Source of the DNA: Streptomonospora sp. PA3
Lineage (GTDB): Bacteria > Actinomycetota > Actinomycetes > Streptosporangiales > Streptosporangiaceae
Direction: 5' to 3'
DNA: 64,000 nucleotides
Assembly (NCBI RefSeq): GCF_009728995.1
Contig: NZ_VTZW01000023.1
Location: forward strand, 124,711 to 188,710
Program-made: the position numbers and the translations under genes
In this document: in pieces, positions 16,920-24,795 of the stretch
Position numbering within the stretch: the stretch's first letter is position 1
How the letters are laid out: every line of letters begins with the position of its first letter
Notes under the pieces: model-generated
Told to the model about the DNA's origin: nothing
What the model saw: the letters and a program-made list of their open reading frames with translations, nothing else
Database searches by the model: none

Positions 16920-17042
16920 ATGACCGTAACGCATTCGACGCGAATACCGACTCGCGGCCTGGTCTGGTCTAAGCTCCGCCCTAAACCGCCCGCACACCGA
17001 TCGGCCATACCGCTCGTGGCCGCCACCCGTAGGAGGTAACGC

Positions 17043-17741
17043 GTGCCTCTCGCTTCGACGCGCCGCACTGGCCTCGTCGACCAGGTCATCAGCCAACTGC
17101 GCGCCCAGATCGACTCCGGCGAGTGGGGCATCGGCGACCGCATCCCCACCGAGTCCGAGCTGTCCGACCAGCTGGAGGTGGGGCGCAACACCGTCAGGGA
17201 GGCGGTCCGCGCGCTCGCGCACGCGGGCCTGCTGGAGATCCGCCAAGGCGCCGGGACGTTCGTGCGCGCCTCCAGCGAGCTGGGCGGGGCGCTGCGCCGC
17301 CGGCTGGAGCGCTCGCGGCTGCGGGAGAACCTGGAGGTCCGGCGGGCTCTGGAGATGGAGGCCGCGCGCCTGGCGGCGCTGCGCCACACCGACGCCGATC
17401 TGGCCGACATCGACCACGCGCTTGCCCTGCGCGAGTCCGCCTGGAACGAGGGCGACATGGCGGCCTTCGTCGAGTCCGACTTCGCCTTCCACCGCATGAT
17501 CGTCAACGCCACGCACAACCCGCTGCTGATCGACCTGTACGACGACATCGCCCAGGCCGTCTACGACAGCATCGCCCACACCGCCTACGGCGAGCCCGGA
17601 AGCGGCGGCGGGGCCGGGCTGGACAACGCCAGCTTCGACCACAAGCGCCTGGCCGACGCCGTCCGCGCGGGCGATCCCGACCGCGCGCTGCGCGAGGCGG
17701 CCTGCTACCTGGACGAACTGCTGTCGCTCGCCGGCGAGTGA
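17043..17741 (+). CDS. GntR-family regulator, FadR subfamily (FCD domain)
   Basis: A 232-residue repressor. The winged helix (residues about 8-75: DQVISQLRAQIDSGEWGIGDRIPTE, LEVGRNTVREAVRALAHAGLL) precedes an all-helical FCD domain (residues 90-228). The FCD metal-site acid and histidines appear as DFAFHRMIVNATHNP and in DHKRLADAV. It probably senses a carboxylic acid. GTG at 17043 has an AGGAGG site. It is divergent from the CynX-like MFS gene, its likely target. The 3' end overlaps the convergent TetR gene by 37 bp. Confidence 0.92.
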   Translation: MPLASTRRTGLVDQVISQLRAQIDSGEWGIGDRIPTESELSDQLEVGRNTVREAVRALAHAGLLEIRQGAGTFVRASSELGGALRRRLERSRLRENLEVRRALEMEAARLAALRHTDADLADIDHALALRESAWNEGDMAAFVESDFAFHRMIVNATHNPLLIDLYDDIAQAVYDSIAHTAYGEPGSGGGAGLDNASFDHKRLADAVRAGDPDRALREAACYLDELLSLAGE

Positions 17742-18370
17742 AGCAGCAGGCTGGAGCCCACCCGCCACATGGCTTCGTGCAGCTCGGCGCGCGGCGGATC
17801 GGCGTCGCCGCTGAGCGCCTCGGCCATCAGCTCGCGGAACGCGCCGAGGGTGGCGGCCGCGGCGAGGCGGGGCGAGAACGAGCCGTCCAGTTCGCCCTCG
17901 CGCTGGGCCTTGGCGATGCTCCGCGCGGCGATGTCGATCTGGCGGGCCAGGCGCTGGGCGTCGGTCTGGGCGGCGGCGGGCTCGCGCAGCCGCCGGCCGA
18001 CGATCATCCTGCCCAGCGGAGCGTCGCAGAGGAAGTCGATCTCCCTGCGCAGGCGCGCGTGCTCGCGCTCGGGCCAGCTCAGCGCGCCGTCCAGCCGGGT
18101 CGTGAAGACCTCGCCGTCATAGGAGTCGTAGAAGTCGTCGACGACGGCGGCCACGAGGCCGTCCTTGCCCGCGAAGTAGCGGTAGAGCAGCCCGGCCGAG
18201 ACCCCGGCGCGCCGCGCGACCGCCGCCACCTCCAGGGTCCCGCCGCCCTCCAGGATCGCCGCGCGGGCCCCGGCCAGTAATCGCGCCCGGGTGGCCTGCC
18301 CGCGCGCCGACACGGCCGCCCCCTCGGCCGGCTCGGCGGCGTCGCCGCCCGCGTTCGCATCGTCGCTCAT
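17705..18370 (-). CDS. TetR-family transcriptional regulator
   Basis: A 221-residue protein. After about 22 polar residues, the helix-turn-helix runs to about residue 70 (RGQATRARLLAGARAAILEGGG, VARRAGVSAGLLYRYFAGKDGLV). The remainder is the helical ligand domain. ATG at 18370 is chosen because the in-frame opening upstream (to 18643) consists of the R1 repeat. It overlaps the GntR gene tail to tail. Confidence 0.85.
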   Translation of the reverse strand: MSDDANAGGDAAEPAEGAAVSARGQATRARLLAGARAAILEGGGTLEVAAVARRAGVSAGLLYRYFAGKDGLVAAVVDDFYDSYDGEVFTTRLDGALSWPEREHARLRREIDFLCDAPLGRMIVGRRLREPAAAQTDAQRLARQIDIAARSIAKAQREGELDGSFSPRLAAAATLGAFRELMAEALSGDADPPRAELHEAMWRVGSSLLLHSPASDSSSSR

Positions 18371-18495
18371 CGTGTCCACCGGATTCCCGCCCGTGCCCTG
18401 CTGTGCCGGCTCCAGTGTGCCGGGATCGCGGGCGGGCCGGGGGCCGTTAGCCGAATCCGGCCGCGCGGGGGCCGAGGACGCAAAGGCGCGCCCGC

Positions 18496-18881
18496 GAGCG
18501 GCGGGGGTGCCGCTTTCCAGGAACCCACCGGGAACCACCCGGGGCGGCCACCACCGAGGCTGCGGCAATGGGTGCGCCCCGCGAAGCGCGAACACAGCTT
18601 GCCGCCGAGCGCACGCAGCCCGTCCCAGGTGGAGCCGTGCCACCGGTGGCGGGCCTCCGGCACAAAAGTGCGCCGTGCGCTCGGCGGCAAGCCGGCTCTG
18701 AACAGGTACGTGGCGCGCAGCGCCTCCGTTAGGGGCGGTGGCGGGTGACGGGCACGATGAGCTCGCGGCGCGCAGCGCCTCCGTTAGGGGCGGTGGCGGG
18801 TGACGGGCGGTATTCGCGCATCACAGCCCCATTGCCGCAACCCCTGTGGTGACCGACTCCTTAAACAGAAACGTAGCCGCG
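18496..18881. repeat. R1 palindromic repeat, copy A (with nested R2)
   Basis: Nested inverted repeat. The outer arms are 18548-18572 and 18827-18852 (CTGCGGCAATGGG versus CCATTGCCGCAACC). The inner arms are 18596-18615 (AGCTTGCCGCCGAGCGCACG) and 18674-18692. The apex at about 18640 has CCACCGGTGG. Two R2 units are inserted in the right arm. The right end (ACAGAAACGTAGCCGCG at about 18866-18881) matches the terminal inverted repeat of copy B. No gene is contained. Confidence 0.75.
18712..18808. repeat. R2 repeat, two identical 42-bp units
   Basis: 18712-18753 and 18767-18808 are identical (GGCGCGCAGCGCCTCCGTTA at the start; ends GGCGGGTGACGGGC), period 55 bp. Reverse-complement copies occur at 29225-29264 and 30057-30182. 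They lie inside copy A of R1. Confidence 0.75.
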
Positions 18882-18884
18882 CCG

Positions 18885-18923
18885 CCCTCCCTCCTCGTTC
18901 GTCGGTTCAGACGGCGCCGCGCA
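18885..18923. repeat. R3 repeat, partial copy
   Basis: CCTCCTCGTTCGTCGGTTCAG then ACGGCGCCGCGC resembles the right half of R3 at 52931-52986. It lies 3' of the TetR gene that ends at 18939. Confidence 0.4.
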
Positions 18924-18938
18924 GCCGTCGCCGCGGGG

Positions 18939-19568
18939 TCAGGCGCGGCGCCGGAAGGCGTCCTCGATGTCGGCGGCGCGCACGCAAGGCCCGGGAACCC
19001 GGCGGGGGCCGTCGGCCGCCAGCCCGTTGAGGAACACGGCGATCTGGCGGTCGGCCATGTGCGTCCAGTCGGGGCCGTGGGTGAGCGGCTGGGTGATGAG
19101 GGCGCTGAAGGTGATCACGTCGGTGGCGTTGACGGGTGCGCGGATGTCGCCGTCGCTGCGGCCGGCCTCGATGAAGGCCTCCAGCCGCCGGTTGATCGAG
19201 CGGCGCGCCGCCACGGCCTCCGGGGTGACCAGCGGAGGCGCGCCGTGCAGCGGTAGGAACAGCTGGTCGGCGACGGCGCACGTGCCGGTCAGGAACCGCT
19301 CGATCGCCTCCAGGCCGCGCGCGCCCCGGTCCTCGATGTCGTCGAGGATGCCGTTGAGCAGTCCGTATGCGCGGTATTCGAGGGCCTGGAGCAGGGCGTC
19401 GCGGTCGGGATAGCTGCGGTAGAGGGTCCCGACGCCGACACCGGCCTCGGCGGCGATGCTGGCCAGCGGAACGTTGCGGCCTTCGCGCAGCATGGCCGAT
19501 GCGGCGGCGGCGAGCAGCCGCCGGCGGTTGGCCTCGGCGTCGCGGCGGGGCCTTCGCGGGGCGGCCAT
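18939..19568 (-). CDS. TetR-family transcriptional regulator
   Basis: A 209-residue repressor. The helix-turn-helix is at about residues 9-58 (RRDAEANRRRLLAAAASAMLREG, IAAEAGVGVGTLYRSYPDRDALL). The C-terminal helical domain is of the common SCO-type (residues 75-195). ATG at 19568. It is divergent from the cupin gene, and a strong symmetrical operator lies between them, so the pair is probably a simple sensing unit. Confidence 0.9.
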   Translation of the reverse strand: MAAPRRPRRDAEANRRRLLAAAASAMLREGRNVPLASIAAEAGVGVGTLYRSYPDRDALLQALEYRAYGLLNGILDDIEDRGARGLEAIERFLTGTCAVADQLFLPLHGAPPLVTPEAVAARRSINRRLEAFIEAGRSDGDIRAPVNATDVITFSALITQPLTHGPDWTHMADRQIAVFLNGLAADGPRRVPGPCVRAADIEDAFRRRA

Positions 19569-19632
19569 GGACCTCCTCTGCGGACGGGGTCGGCTGCCGG
19601 CGCTCCTTGACGGACCGGCGCAGCAAGGTTAG

Positions 19633-19665
19633 CTTCATTGAAGCGGACGAAATGTTCCGCTTCAA
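19633..19665. promoter_or_regulatory. Operator-like inverted repeats between TetR and cupin genes
   Basis: TTGAAGCGGA (19638-19647) and TCCGCTTCAA (19656-19665) are exact complements with an 8-base spacer. CTTCATTGAAG (19633-19643) is an overlapping palindrome. The size and position fit binding of two TetR dimers, controlling both divergent genes. Confidence 0.65.
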
Positions 19666-19718
19666 CCGGGCCGGGCCCCACCGGGGCCGCCTCCGGCCCG
19701 CCCGACGAAGGAGTGGCC

Positions 19719-20264
19719 ATGGCCGGCCCAGCGATCTCCCGGTCCGCGAGCGAACCGCCCATCCCGCCGGACGACCCGCGGCGCCGGCTCGCGGTCGTGC
19801 GCCCCGAGTCCGACGACCTGCCTCGCATCTCGCTGGTCGGCGACGTCTACACGATCCTGCTCTCGGGCGAGCAGACCGACGGCCGGTACTGCCTGATCGA
19901 CATGCGGGTACCGCCGGGCGGTGGCCCGCCCCCGCACCGGCACGACTTCGAGGAGATGTTCACCGTCCTGCAGGGCCGGGTGCGCTTCACCTTCCGCGGC
20001 GAGGACGTGTCCGTGAACGCGGGCGAGACGGTGAACATCCCGGCCAACGCGCCGCACCACTTCCGCAACGTCTCGCAGGAGCCCGCGCGGATGCTGTGCA
20101 TGTGCACCCCGGCGGGCCAGGAGGAGTTCTTCCGGGAGATCGCCTCACCCGCCGGCGGCACGGAGGCCGCGCCTCCGGGGCCGGACCCCTCCGAAGAGGA
20201 GCAGGCGGTGCGCCGGGCCCGAGCAGCGCGCCTGGCCGCCCGCTACCGCACCGAACTGCTGTGA
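19719..20264 (+). CDS. Cupin-domain protein
   Basis: A 181-residue protein with a single beta-barrel cupin at about residues 40-145. Motif 1 is GGGPPPHRHDFEEMFTVLQG (His-x-His, Glu) and motif 2 GETVNIPANAPHHFRN, giving the usual metal ligands. The C-terminal 35 residues are charged and helical. The family includes dioxygenases, isomerases and binding proteins; no specific reaction can be assigned. ATG at 19719 has GAAGGAG seven bases upstream. It is probably repressed by the divergent TetR. The strand order ends at a shared bidirectional terminator. Confidence 0.88.
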   Translation: MAGPAISRSASEPPIPPDDPRRRLAVVRPESDDLPRISLVGDVYTILLSGEQTDGRYCLIDMRVPPGGGPPPHRHDFEEMFTVLQGRVRFTFRGEDVSVNAGETVNIPANAPHHFRNVSQEPARMLCMCTPAGQEEFFREIASPAGGTEAAPPGPDPSEEEQAVRRARAARLAARYRTELL

Positions 20265-20285
20265 CGGCGCCGGCCTGCGGGCCGC

Positions 20286-20319
20286 GCCCGGTCGCCCGCC
20301 GCGCGGCGGGCGACCGGGC
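20286..20319. terminator. Bidirectional hairpin terminator
   Basis: Perfect 15-bp arms (20286-20300 and 20305-20319) with a GCGC loop, between the convergent cupin and zinc-ribbon genes. Confidence 0.75.
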
Positions 20320-20325
20320 TCCGGC

Positions 20326-20604
20326 TCACCGGGGCGCGTCGGCGGCCTCCTCGCCGGCGGCGAAGGCCCCGGGGCGGGCGAGGACGTAGGGGCGCACCCG
20401 CGAGCGGCGGGGGCGGATGTGCGGGGGCCGGGGCCGCGGGAGGCGCGGGATCTCCGGACGCCACGGCAGCGGGGGCAGTGTGCGGTTGGCCGATTCGGGG
20501 TTTCCGCAGTAGCCGCAGATGTCGCGCCCGGCCTCGTTGGCGCGGTTGCACAGGCGGCAGTCCCAGGGGCGTGCGCGGCGGTCGGGTCGGGTGTCGGTTT
20601 CCAC
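20326..20604 (-). CDS. Small RanBP2-like zinc-ribbon protein
   Basis: A 92-residue protein. Residues 14-37 (WDCRLCNRANEAGRDICGYC) have the CxxC-x10-CxxC and Trp/Asn pattern of RanBP2-type zinc fingers, which bind RNA or proteins. The rest is proline- and arginine-rich (RPEIPRLPRPRPPHIRPRRSR), basic and likely disordered. GTG at 20604 lies 3 bp past the stop of the 88-residue gene, so both are one operon. Function unknown; RNA or partner binding is an inference from the fold. Confidence 0.7.
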   Translation of the reverse strand: METDTRPDRRARPWDCRLCNRANEAGRDICGYCGNPESANRTLPPLPWRPEIPRLPRPRPPHIRPRRSRVRPYVLARPGAFAAGEEAADAPR

Positions 20605-20607
20605 GGC

Positions 20608-20874
20608 TCACTCCGAGGGCATGCGCGGCGGCGGAACGCGGTCGGGCGGAAAGTTGAGCAGGCGCTCCATGCGGACGTGGGAGTCCGCGCCGAGCGTGGG
20701 GGCGAACCTGCTTCCGGCGCGGTTGAGGAACGGGCGCAGGCTGGCGTAGTAGGCGCCGAAGGTGCCGTCGTCGTTGCGTGAGGCCCAGACTTTGTACATT
20801 GAATTGACCCGATTGAGGTCGATGAGTCGGATTTGGATTTCTTTGGGGAAGTCGGAGTAGTCGCCTGAGGACAT
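20608..20874 (-). CDS. Hypothetical protein, 88 aa
   Basis: I do not recognise the family. It has charged and aromatic content (SGDYSDFPKEIQIRLIDLNR, MYKVWASRNDDGTFGAYYAS), no membrane span and no cysteine cluster. ATG at 20874 follows AGGAG by six bases. It is first of a two-gene operon with the zinc-ribbon gene and divergent from the XRE/DUF397 pair across a 144-bp AT-richer region. It uses more A/T third positions than the genes around it, like the XRE gene, suggesting joint transfer. Confidence 0.7.
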   Translation of the reverse strand: MSSGDYSDFPKEIQIRLIDLNRVNSMYKVWASRNDDGTFGAYYASLRPFLNRAGSRFAPTLGADSHVRMERLLNFPPDRVPPPRMPSE

Positions 20875-21018
20875 GGAGGCTCCTGGCGGTGCACGTAGCT
20901 GCCTTCTTGTCCAGAAAGTGTCCCGGAGTTCGACCTCCAGCAAGAACGCCTGCACAAAGCTGGGAAGAGTTGTGCGGAACGGTGCGCAGAAGTACTGACG
21001 GCATGGCACCATCGAAAC

Positions 21019-21795
21019 ATGTGGGAGGAATTCGGTAGGTATCTACGTGATCAGCGGTCTCAGGCCGGACTGACTCTTAATCAAGCAGCCTCCGCCATCG
21101 GGCAGAGCGCTTCACTTCTCGGGAAACTCGAACGCGGCGAGCGCGTTTGCCAAAGGCCGACCGCCCGAGCCTTGGAAGACCTTTACGGAACGAATGGCAC
21201 TTTGCTCGACCGGTGGACTCGGACGCAGGCTCGCAGCAGCGACCCGACATGGTCGCGCCAAGCGACCGAGTGCGAGGCCAGAGCCGCGAACATCAAGCAG
21301 TTCAACGCCATGGTTCTGCCTGGAATCCTGCAGATCCCCGCCTACGCCGGTGTGCTGTTCGAAGACGGGCGTCCCGGCGAAGACATGAGAAGCGTCGTCG
21401 CCGCGCGTTGCAGTCGGCTGGCGGCCCTGTCGGCGTCGCTGGAATACGTGATTCCGCACCACGTCCTCAAAACCGCGGTCGGCGGTGCCGAGACGATGGC
21501 GGATCAGCTCTCCCACGTACTCGAGTTGATCGATTCGGGCCGAATCCGAGTCCAGATCCTGCCGGACGATGCGGGTACCCGCGCCGGCCTTGCCGGTCAC
21601 TTCCGGCTCTTTTCGTTCCACGACCGACTGCCCATGGCTTATGCGGAGCACGTCAGCGGCGGCGTGCTCATCGACGACATGGCCGAGGTACACCGGTTGG
21701 GGGCGCTATGGGGCACGCTGAGCGCCTTTGCCTATGATCCGTCCCATAGCTGCGCACTGATCAAGGAGGCGGAACGTGAATACCGAGTGGACTAA
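21019..21795 (+). CDS. XRE-family regulator with DUF5753 domain
   Basis: A 258-residue protein. Residues 4-60 are a helix-turn-helix (FGRYLRDQRSQAGLTLNQAAS, IGQSASLLGKLERGERV). Residues 85-255 are the DUF5753 domain (IKQFNAMVLPGILQIPAYAG, VQILPDDAGTRAGLAGHFRLF, FAYDPSHSCALIKEAEREY). It is paired with a DUF397 gene that overlaps its end; the pair is a widespread actinomycete regulatory module (BldB/WhiJ-like systems) that influences development. Codon usage is markedly less GC-biased than the neighbouring genes. ATG at 21019. Confidence 0.92.
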   Translation: MWEEFGRYLRDQRSQAGLTLNQAASAIGQSASLLGKLERGERVCQRPTARALEDLYGTNGTLLDRWTRTQARSSDPTWSRQATECEARAANIKQFNAMVLPGILQIPAYAGVLFEDGRPGEDMRSVVAARCSRLAALSASLEYVIPHHVLKTAVGGAETMADQLSHVLELIDSGRIRVQILPDDAGTRAGLAGHFRLFSFHDRLPMAYAEHVSGGVLIDDMAEVHRLGALWGTLSAFAYDPSHSCALIKEAEREYRVD

Positions 21796-21949
21796 GTCAA
21801 CGTACAGCCACGCATCGGGCGACTGCGTCGAATGCCGCGCCGACGGCGACTCCGCCCAGCTCAGAGACACCCAGCACCCCCACCACGGCCACCTCGCCTT
21901 CCCCCACCGCGAGTGGGCCGCCTTTCTGGCCGAGCTTCACTCTCTCTAA
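21776..21949 (+). CDS. DUF397-domain protein
   Basis: A 57-residue protein: the classic DUF397 pattern WTKSTYSHASGDCVECR (residues 4-20), then VRDT-like QLRDTQHP and the ending AFPHREWAAFLAELHSL. It starts GTG at 21776 with an AAGGAGGCGGAAC site and overlaps the XRE/DUF5753 gene by 20 bp, so it is translated from the same message. These partner proteins are thought to modulate the XRE regulator. The TAA stop is at 21947-21949. Confidence 0.9.
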   Translation: MNTEWTKSTYSHASGDCVECRADGDSAQLRDTQHPHHGHLAFPHREWAAFLAELHSL

Positions 21950-22214
21950 CCCCTCCCCGTAACCCCCCGCCCACGCGCCCCCGCGGCGCGAACAGCGGGT
22001 GAACCTCCAGGCCCTCGGCGTGACCGCGCCGGGGGTCGTTTGCGGCCTTCGGGCTGGTCAGACCCGGAATGTCGAGCGCTCTGCGATCGCCACGGTGTGT
22101 CACTGAGACTTCACCACAGCGTGTCCATAGCCTCGTTCTGCGGCCACGGCGGGGTCGGATCATCGGCTCGGACCCGACCCCCGTACAAGGCCCGAATCCT
22201 GCTGGAGGTCTGCT

Positions 22215-23825
22215 GTGCCCGTCGCCCCGAGACACACCGCCCCTGTGCCCGCCCGCTCCCGTACCCGCTTCGACCGCCGCCGCTTCCTCGGCATCGGTAC
22301 CGCCTCGGCCGCCGCGGTGGCGCTGGGCACCGGCCTGTTCTCCGCCAGCGCCTCCGCCGCGCCCAAGGCCGGCTTCCCCTTCACCCTGGGCGTGGGCTCC
22401 GGCGACCCCACCCACGACGGCTTCGTGCTGTGGACCCGGCTGGCCCCCGAGCCGCTGGCCGAGGACGGCCGGGGCGGCATGCCGACCGAGCCCGTCGAGG
22501 TCGAGTACGAGGTGGCCCTGGACTCCCGCTTCCGGCGCGTCGTGCGCCGCGGCGCCTCGGTGGCCTCGCCCGAACTGGGCCACTCCGTCCACCCCGAGGT
22601 CTCCGGCCTGAGCGCGGGCCGCGAGTACTACTACCGCTTCCGCGCGATGGGCGAGGTCAGCCCGGTGGGCCGGACCCGCACCGCTCCCCCGCCGATGTCG
22701 ATGACCGGCTCGATGGCCTTCGCCTTCGCCTCCTGCCAGAAGTGGGACCAGGGCCACTACACCGCCTACGAGCACATGGCCGACGAGGATCTCGACCTGG
22801 TGCTGCACCTGGGCGACTACATCTACGAGTACCCCATCGAGGGCGACCTGCGCGGCAAGGTCCCCGACCACCTGCTGGTGGAGACCACCCGGCTGGAGCA
22901 CTACCGGGTGCGCTATGCGCTCTACAAGTCCGACCCCCACCTGCAGAACGCCCACGGCAGTTTCCCGTGGCTGGTCACGCCCGACGACCACGAGGTCGAC
23001 AACAACTGGGCCGACGAGATCTCCCAGGACGACGACCCGCGCGCGGAGTTCCGGAGCCGGCGCGCCGCCGCGTTCCAGGCCTACTACGAGAACATGCCGC
23101 TGCGCCGGTCCTCGATGCCGGCGGGCCCCGACATGGGCCTGCACCGCCGGATCCGCTACGGCCGCCTGGCCGACTTCACCATGCTCGACACCCGCCAGTA
23201 CCGCGACGACCAGGCGTGCAGCGGGCGGCTGGAGGACGACTGCGACGCCCGCTTCGACCCGTCCCGCTCCATGCTGGGCGAGCGCCAGCGCGACTGGCTG
23301 ATCAACGGCTTCAGCAGCTCCCAGGCGCGCTGGCAGGTGCTGGGCAACCAGTCGCCGATGACCGAGACCGACAACACGCCCGGTGAGGGCACCAGCGTGT
23401 GGATGGACCCCTGGGACGGCTACGCCGCCGAACGCGAGCGGGTGCTCGACGCCGCGGTGCAGCGGGGCGTGCGCAACCTGGTGGTGGTCACCGGCGACCG
23501 GCACCAGAACTACGCCGCCGACCTGAAGGCCGACTACCGCGACGAGGACGCGCCGACGGTGGCCACCGAGTTCGTCGGCACCTCGATCTCCACCACCGGC
23601 GACGGGGCGGACATCAGCGAGCAGGGGCGGCGCTTCCTGGAGGCCAATCCGCACTTCGCGTTCGTCAACGAGCAGCGCGGTTACGTGCGCTGCACGCTCT
23701 CGCCCACCGAGTGGCGCACCGACTTCCGCGTGGTGCCGTATGTGACCCGCCCGGGCGCGCCGGTGTCGACGCGGGCGAGCTTCGTGGTGGAGGACGGCAC
23801 CCCGGGCGTGGTGGCGCGGCCCTGA
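22215..23825 (+). CDS. phoD: Secreted PhoD-type alkaline phosphatase/phosphodiesterase
   Basis: A 536-residue exported enzyme releasing phosphate from organic phosphates. A Tat signal peptide is plain: RRRFLGIG at residues 21-28, a hydrophobic stretch, and ASASAAP near 50. The PhoD N-domain (55-155) and metallophosphatase domain follow: ASCQKWDQGHYTAYE, LDLVLHLGDYIYEY, TPDDHEVDNNW, TGDRHQNY supply Fe/Ca ligands. GTG at 22215 follows GGAGGTCTGCT. Phosphate control by PhoP is expected from the family; a clear PHO box was not seen. A strong bidirectional hairpin follows. Confidence 0.93.
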   Translation: MPVAPRHTAPVPARSRTRFDRRRFLGIGTASAAAVALGTGLFSASASAAPKAGFPFTLGVGSGDPTHDGFVLWTRLAPEPLAEDGRGGMPTEPVEVEYEVALDSRFRRVVRRGASVASPELGHSVHPEVSGLSAGREYYYRFRAMGEVSPVGRTRTAPPPMSMTGSMAFAFASCQKWDQGHYTAYEHMADEDLDLVLHLGDYIYEYPIEGDLRGKVPDHLLVETTRLEHYRVRYALYKSDPHLQNAHGSFPWLVTPDDHEVDNNWADEISQDDDPRAEFRSRRAAAFQAYYENMPLRRSSMPAGPDMGLHRRIRYGRLADFTMLDTRQYRDDQACSGRLEDDCDARFDPSRSMLGERQRDWLINGFSSSQARWQVLGNQSPMTETDNTPGEGTSVWMDPWDGYAAERERVLDAAVQRGVRNLVVVTGDRHQNYAADLKADYRDEDAPTVATEFVGTSISTTGDGADISEQGRRFLEANPHFAFVNEQRGYVRCTLSPTEWRTDFRVVPYVTRPGAPVSTRASFVVEDGTPGVVARP

Positions 23826-23837
23826 ACCGCTCGCCGG

Positions 23838-23888
23838 TCTTGTACCGGTGACCACGCGTGATCGCGCACGATGACCACCGGTACAAGA
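23838..23888. terminator. Bidirectional hairpin between phoD and the RraA-like gene
   Basis: Arms TCTTGTACCGGTG (23838-23850) and CACCGGTACAAGA (23876-23888) are exact complements; the 25-base loop is itself partly symmetrical. It separates two convergent genes. Confidence 0.65.
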
Positions 23889-23919
23889 TCACCGCCGCTG
23901 GGGGCGATCCCGGGGCGGC

Positions 23920-24612
23920 TCAGCCGGCGCGCTCGGCCGAGCGGGCCGCGGCGACTCCCGCGCCCTCCCAGCCGGCCACGCGCGAGGGGTCCAGGTTGAG
24001 CAGATCGAGCGTGCTCGCGCCCGCGATCAGCGCGTCGACGATGCGCTGGTCGGCCGCGACCGCCTCGACGGTCTCGGAGACGATGGCGGCGGCCCGGCCG
24101 CGGGGCAGGCAGACGGCGCCGTCGTCGTCGGCGACGATCCAGTCGCCGCGGCGCACGGGAGTGGGCGCGCGGTCGTCGTTGAGCAGTACCTCGCGGCCCA
24201 CGGCGCCGCCGGCGTCGTGGCCGGGCGTGCGCACCGAGACCCCGGCGCCGACGACGGGCAGTCCGGCGCGGGCGATCGCGGCGACGTCGCGCACGCACCC
24301 GTCGATCACGATGCCGCTGATGCGGCGCATGCGCGCGGCCACGGCCAGGATCTCGTCGACGTAGCCGTACTCGGGCTCGCCGGAGACGTCCACGACCAGG
24401 GCGCTCTGGGGTGGTGCCTGGGCGACGGCCACGTGCAGGGCGAGGTTGTCGCCGGGTGCGCAGCGCACCGGAAGCGCCGTGGCGGCGAAGGACGACCCGG
24501 GCCAGACCGCGAAGAGGTGGGACCCCAGCGGTTTGGCTCCGCACCGCGTCAGCGCGGCAGTGCCCATCGCAGTCATGGTGTCCGCAAGCGCCACGTCAGC
24601 CTCCCATTGCAT
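23920..24612 (-). CDS. RraA-family protein (aldolase/decarboxylase-like)
   Basis: A 230-residue protein of the RraA/HMG-aldolase fold. The family motif with Gly-rich and Arg-Asp pair is GIVIDGCVRDVAAIA (residues about 98-112), and the upstream VDVSGEPEYGYVDEI supplies the acidic metal/substrate residues. Relatives are 4-hydroxy-4-methyl-2-oxoglutarate or 4-carboxy-4-hydroxy-2-oxoadipate aldolases with oxaloacetate decarboxylase activity; true RraA (RNase E inhibitor) is gamma-proteobacterial. The substrate is unclear. ATG at 24612; a TATAAG -10-like box on the minus strand lies around 24725. Confidence 0.8.
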   Translation of the reverse strand: MQWEADVALADTMTAMGTAALTRCGAKPLGSHLFAVWPGSSFAATALPVRCAPGDNLALHVAVAQAPPQSALVVDVSGEPEYGYVDEILAVAARMRRISGIVIDGCVRDVAAIARAGLPVVGAGVSVRTPGHDAGGAVGREVLLNDDRAPTPVRRGDWIVADDDGAVCLPRGRAAAIVSETVEAVAADQRIVDALIAGASTLDLLNLDPSRVAGWEGAGVAAARSAERAG

Positions 24613-24795
24613 GCGCGCCGTGCGGGCCGCAGCCGCCCCCTGCTCCCGGCGGCGGGCCCGGTGCCCGGCCCGGGGCGGGGCTGCCGGGAAGAGCCGGGGC
24701 TCTCCCCTGCGACCCGACTGCCCTTATACTCACGGGTAACTTAACCGGCACGCAAGACGTACGAAGCGGAAAATCCAAAAACCCGCTACCGGCGG

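Noticed and set aside
18712-18808. CRISPR-like repeats (also at 30057-30182)
   Set aside because: Only 2-3 units, spacers are nearly identical or absent, and no cas genes.
22040-22214. PHO box upstream of phoD
   Set aside because: Only weak, single GTTCACC-like sequences were visible.
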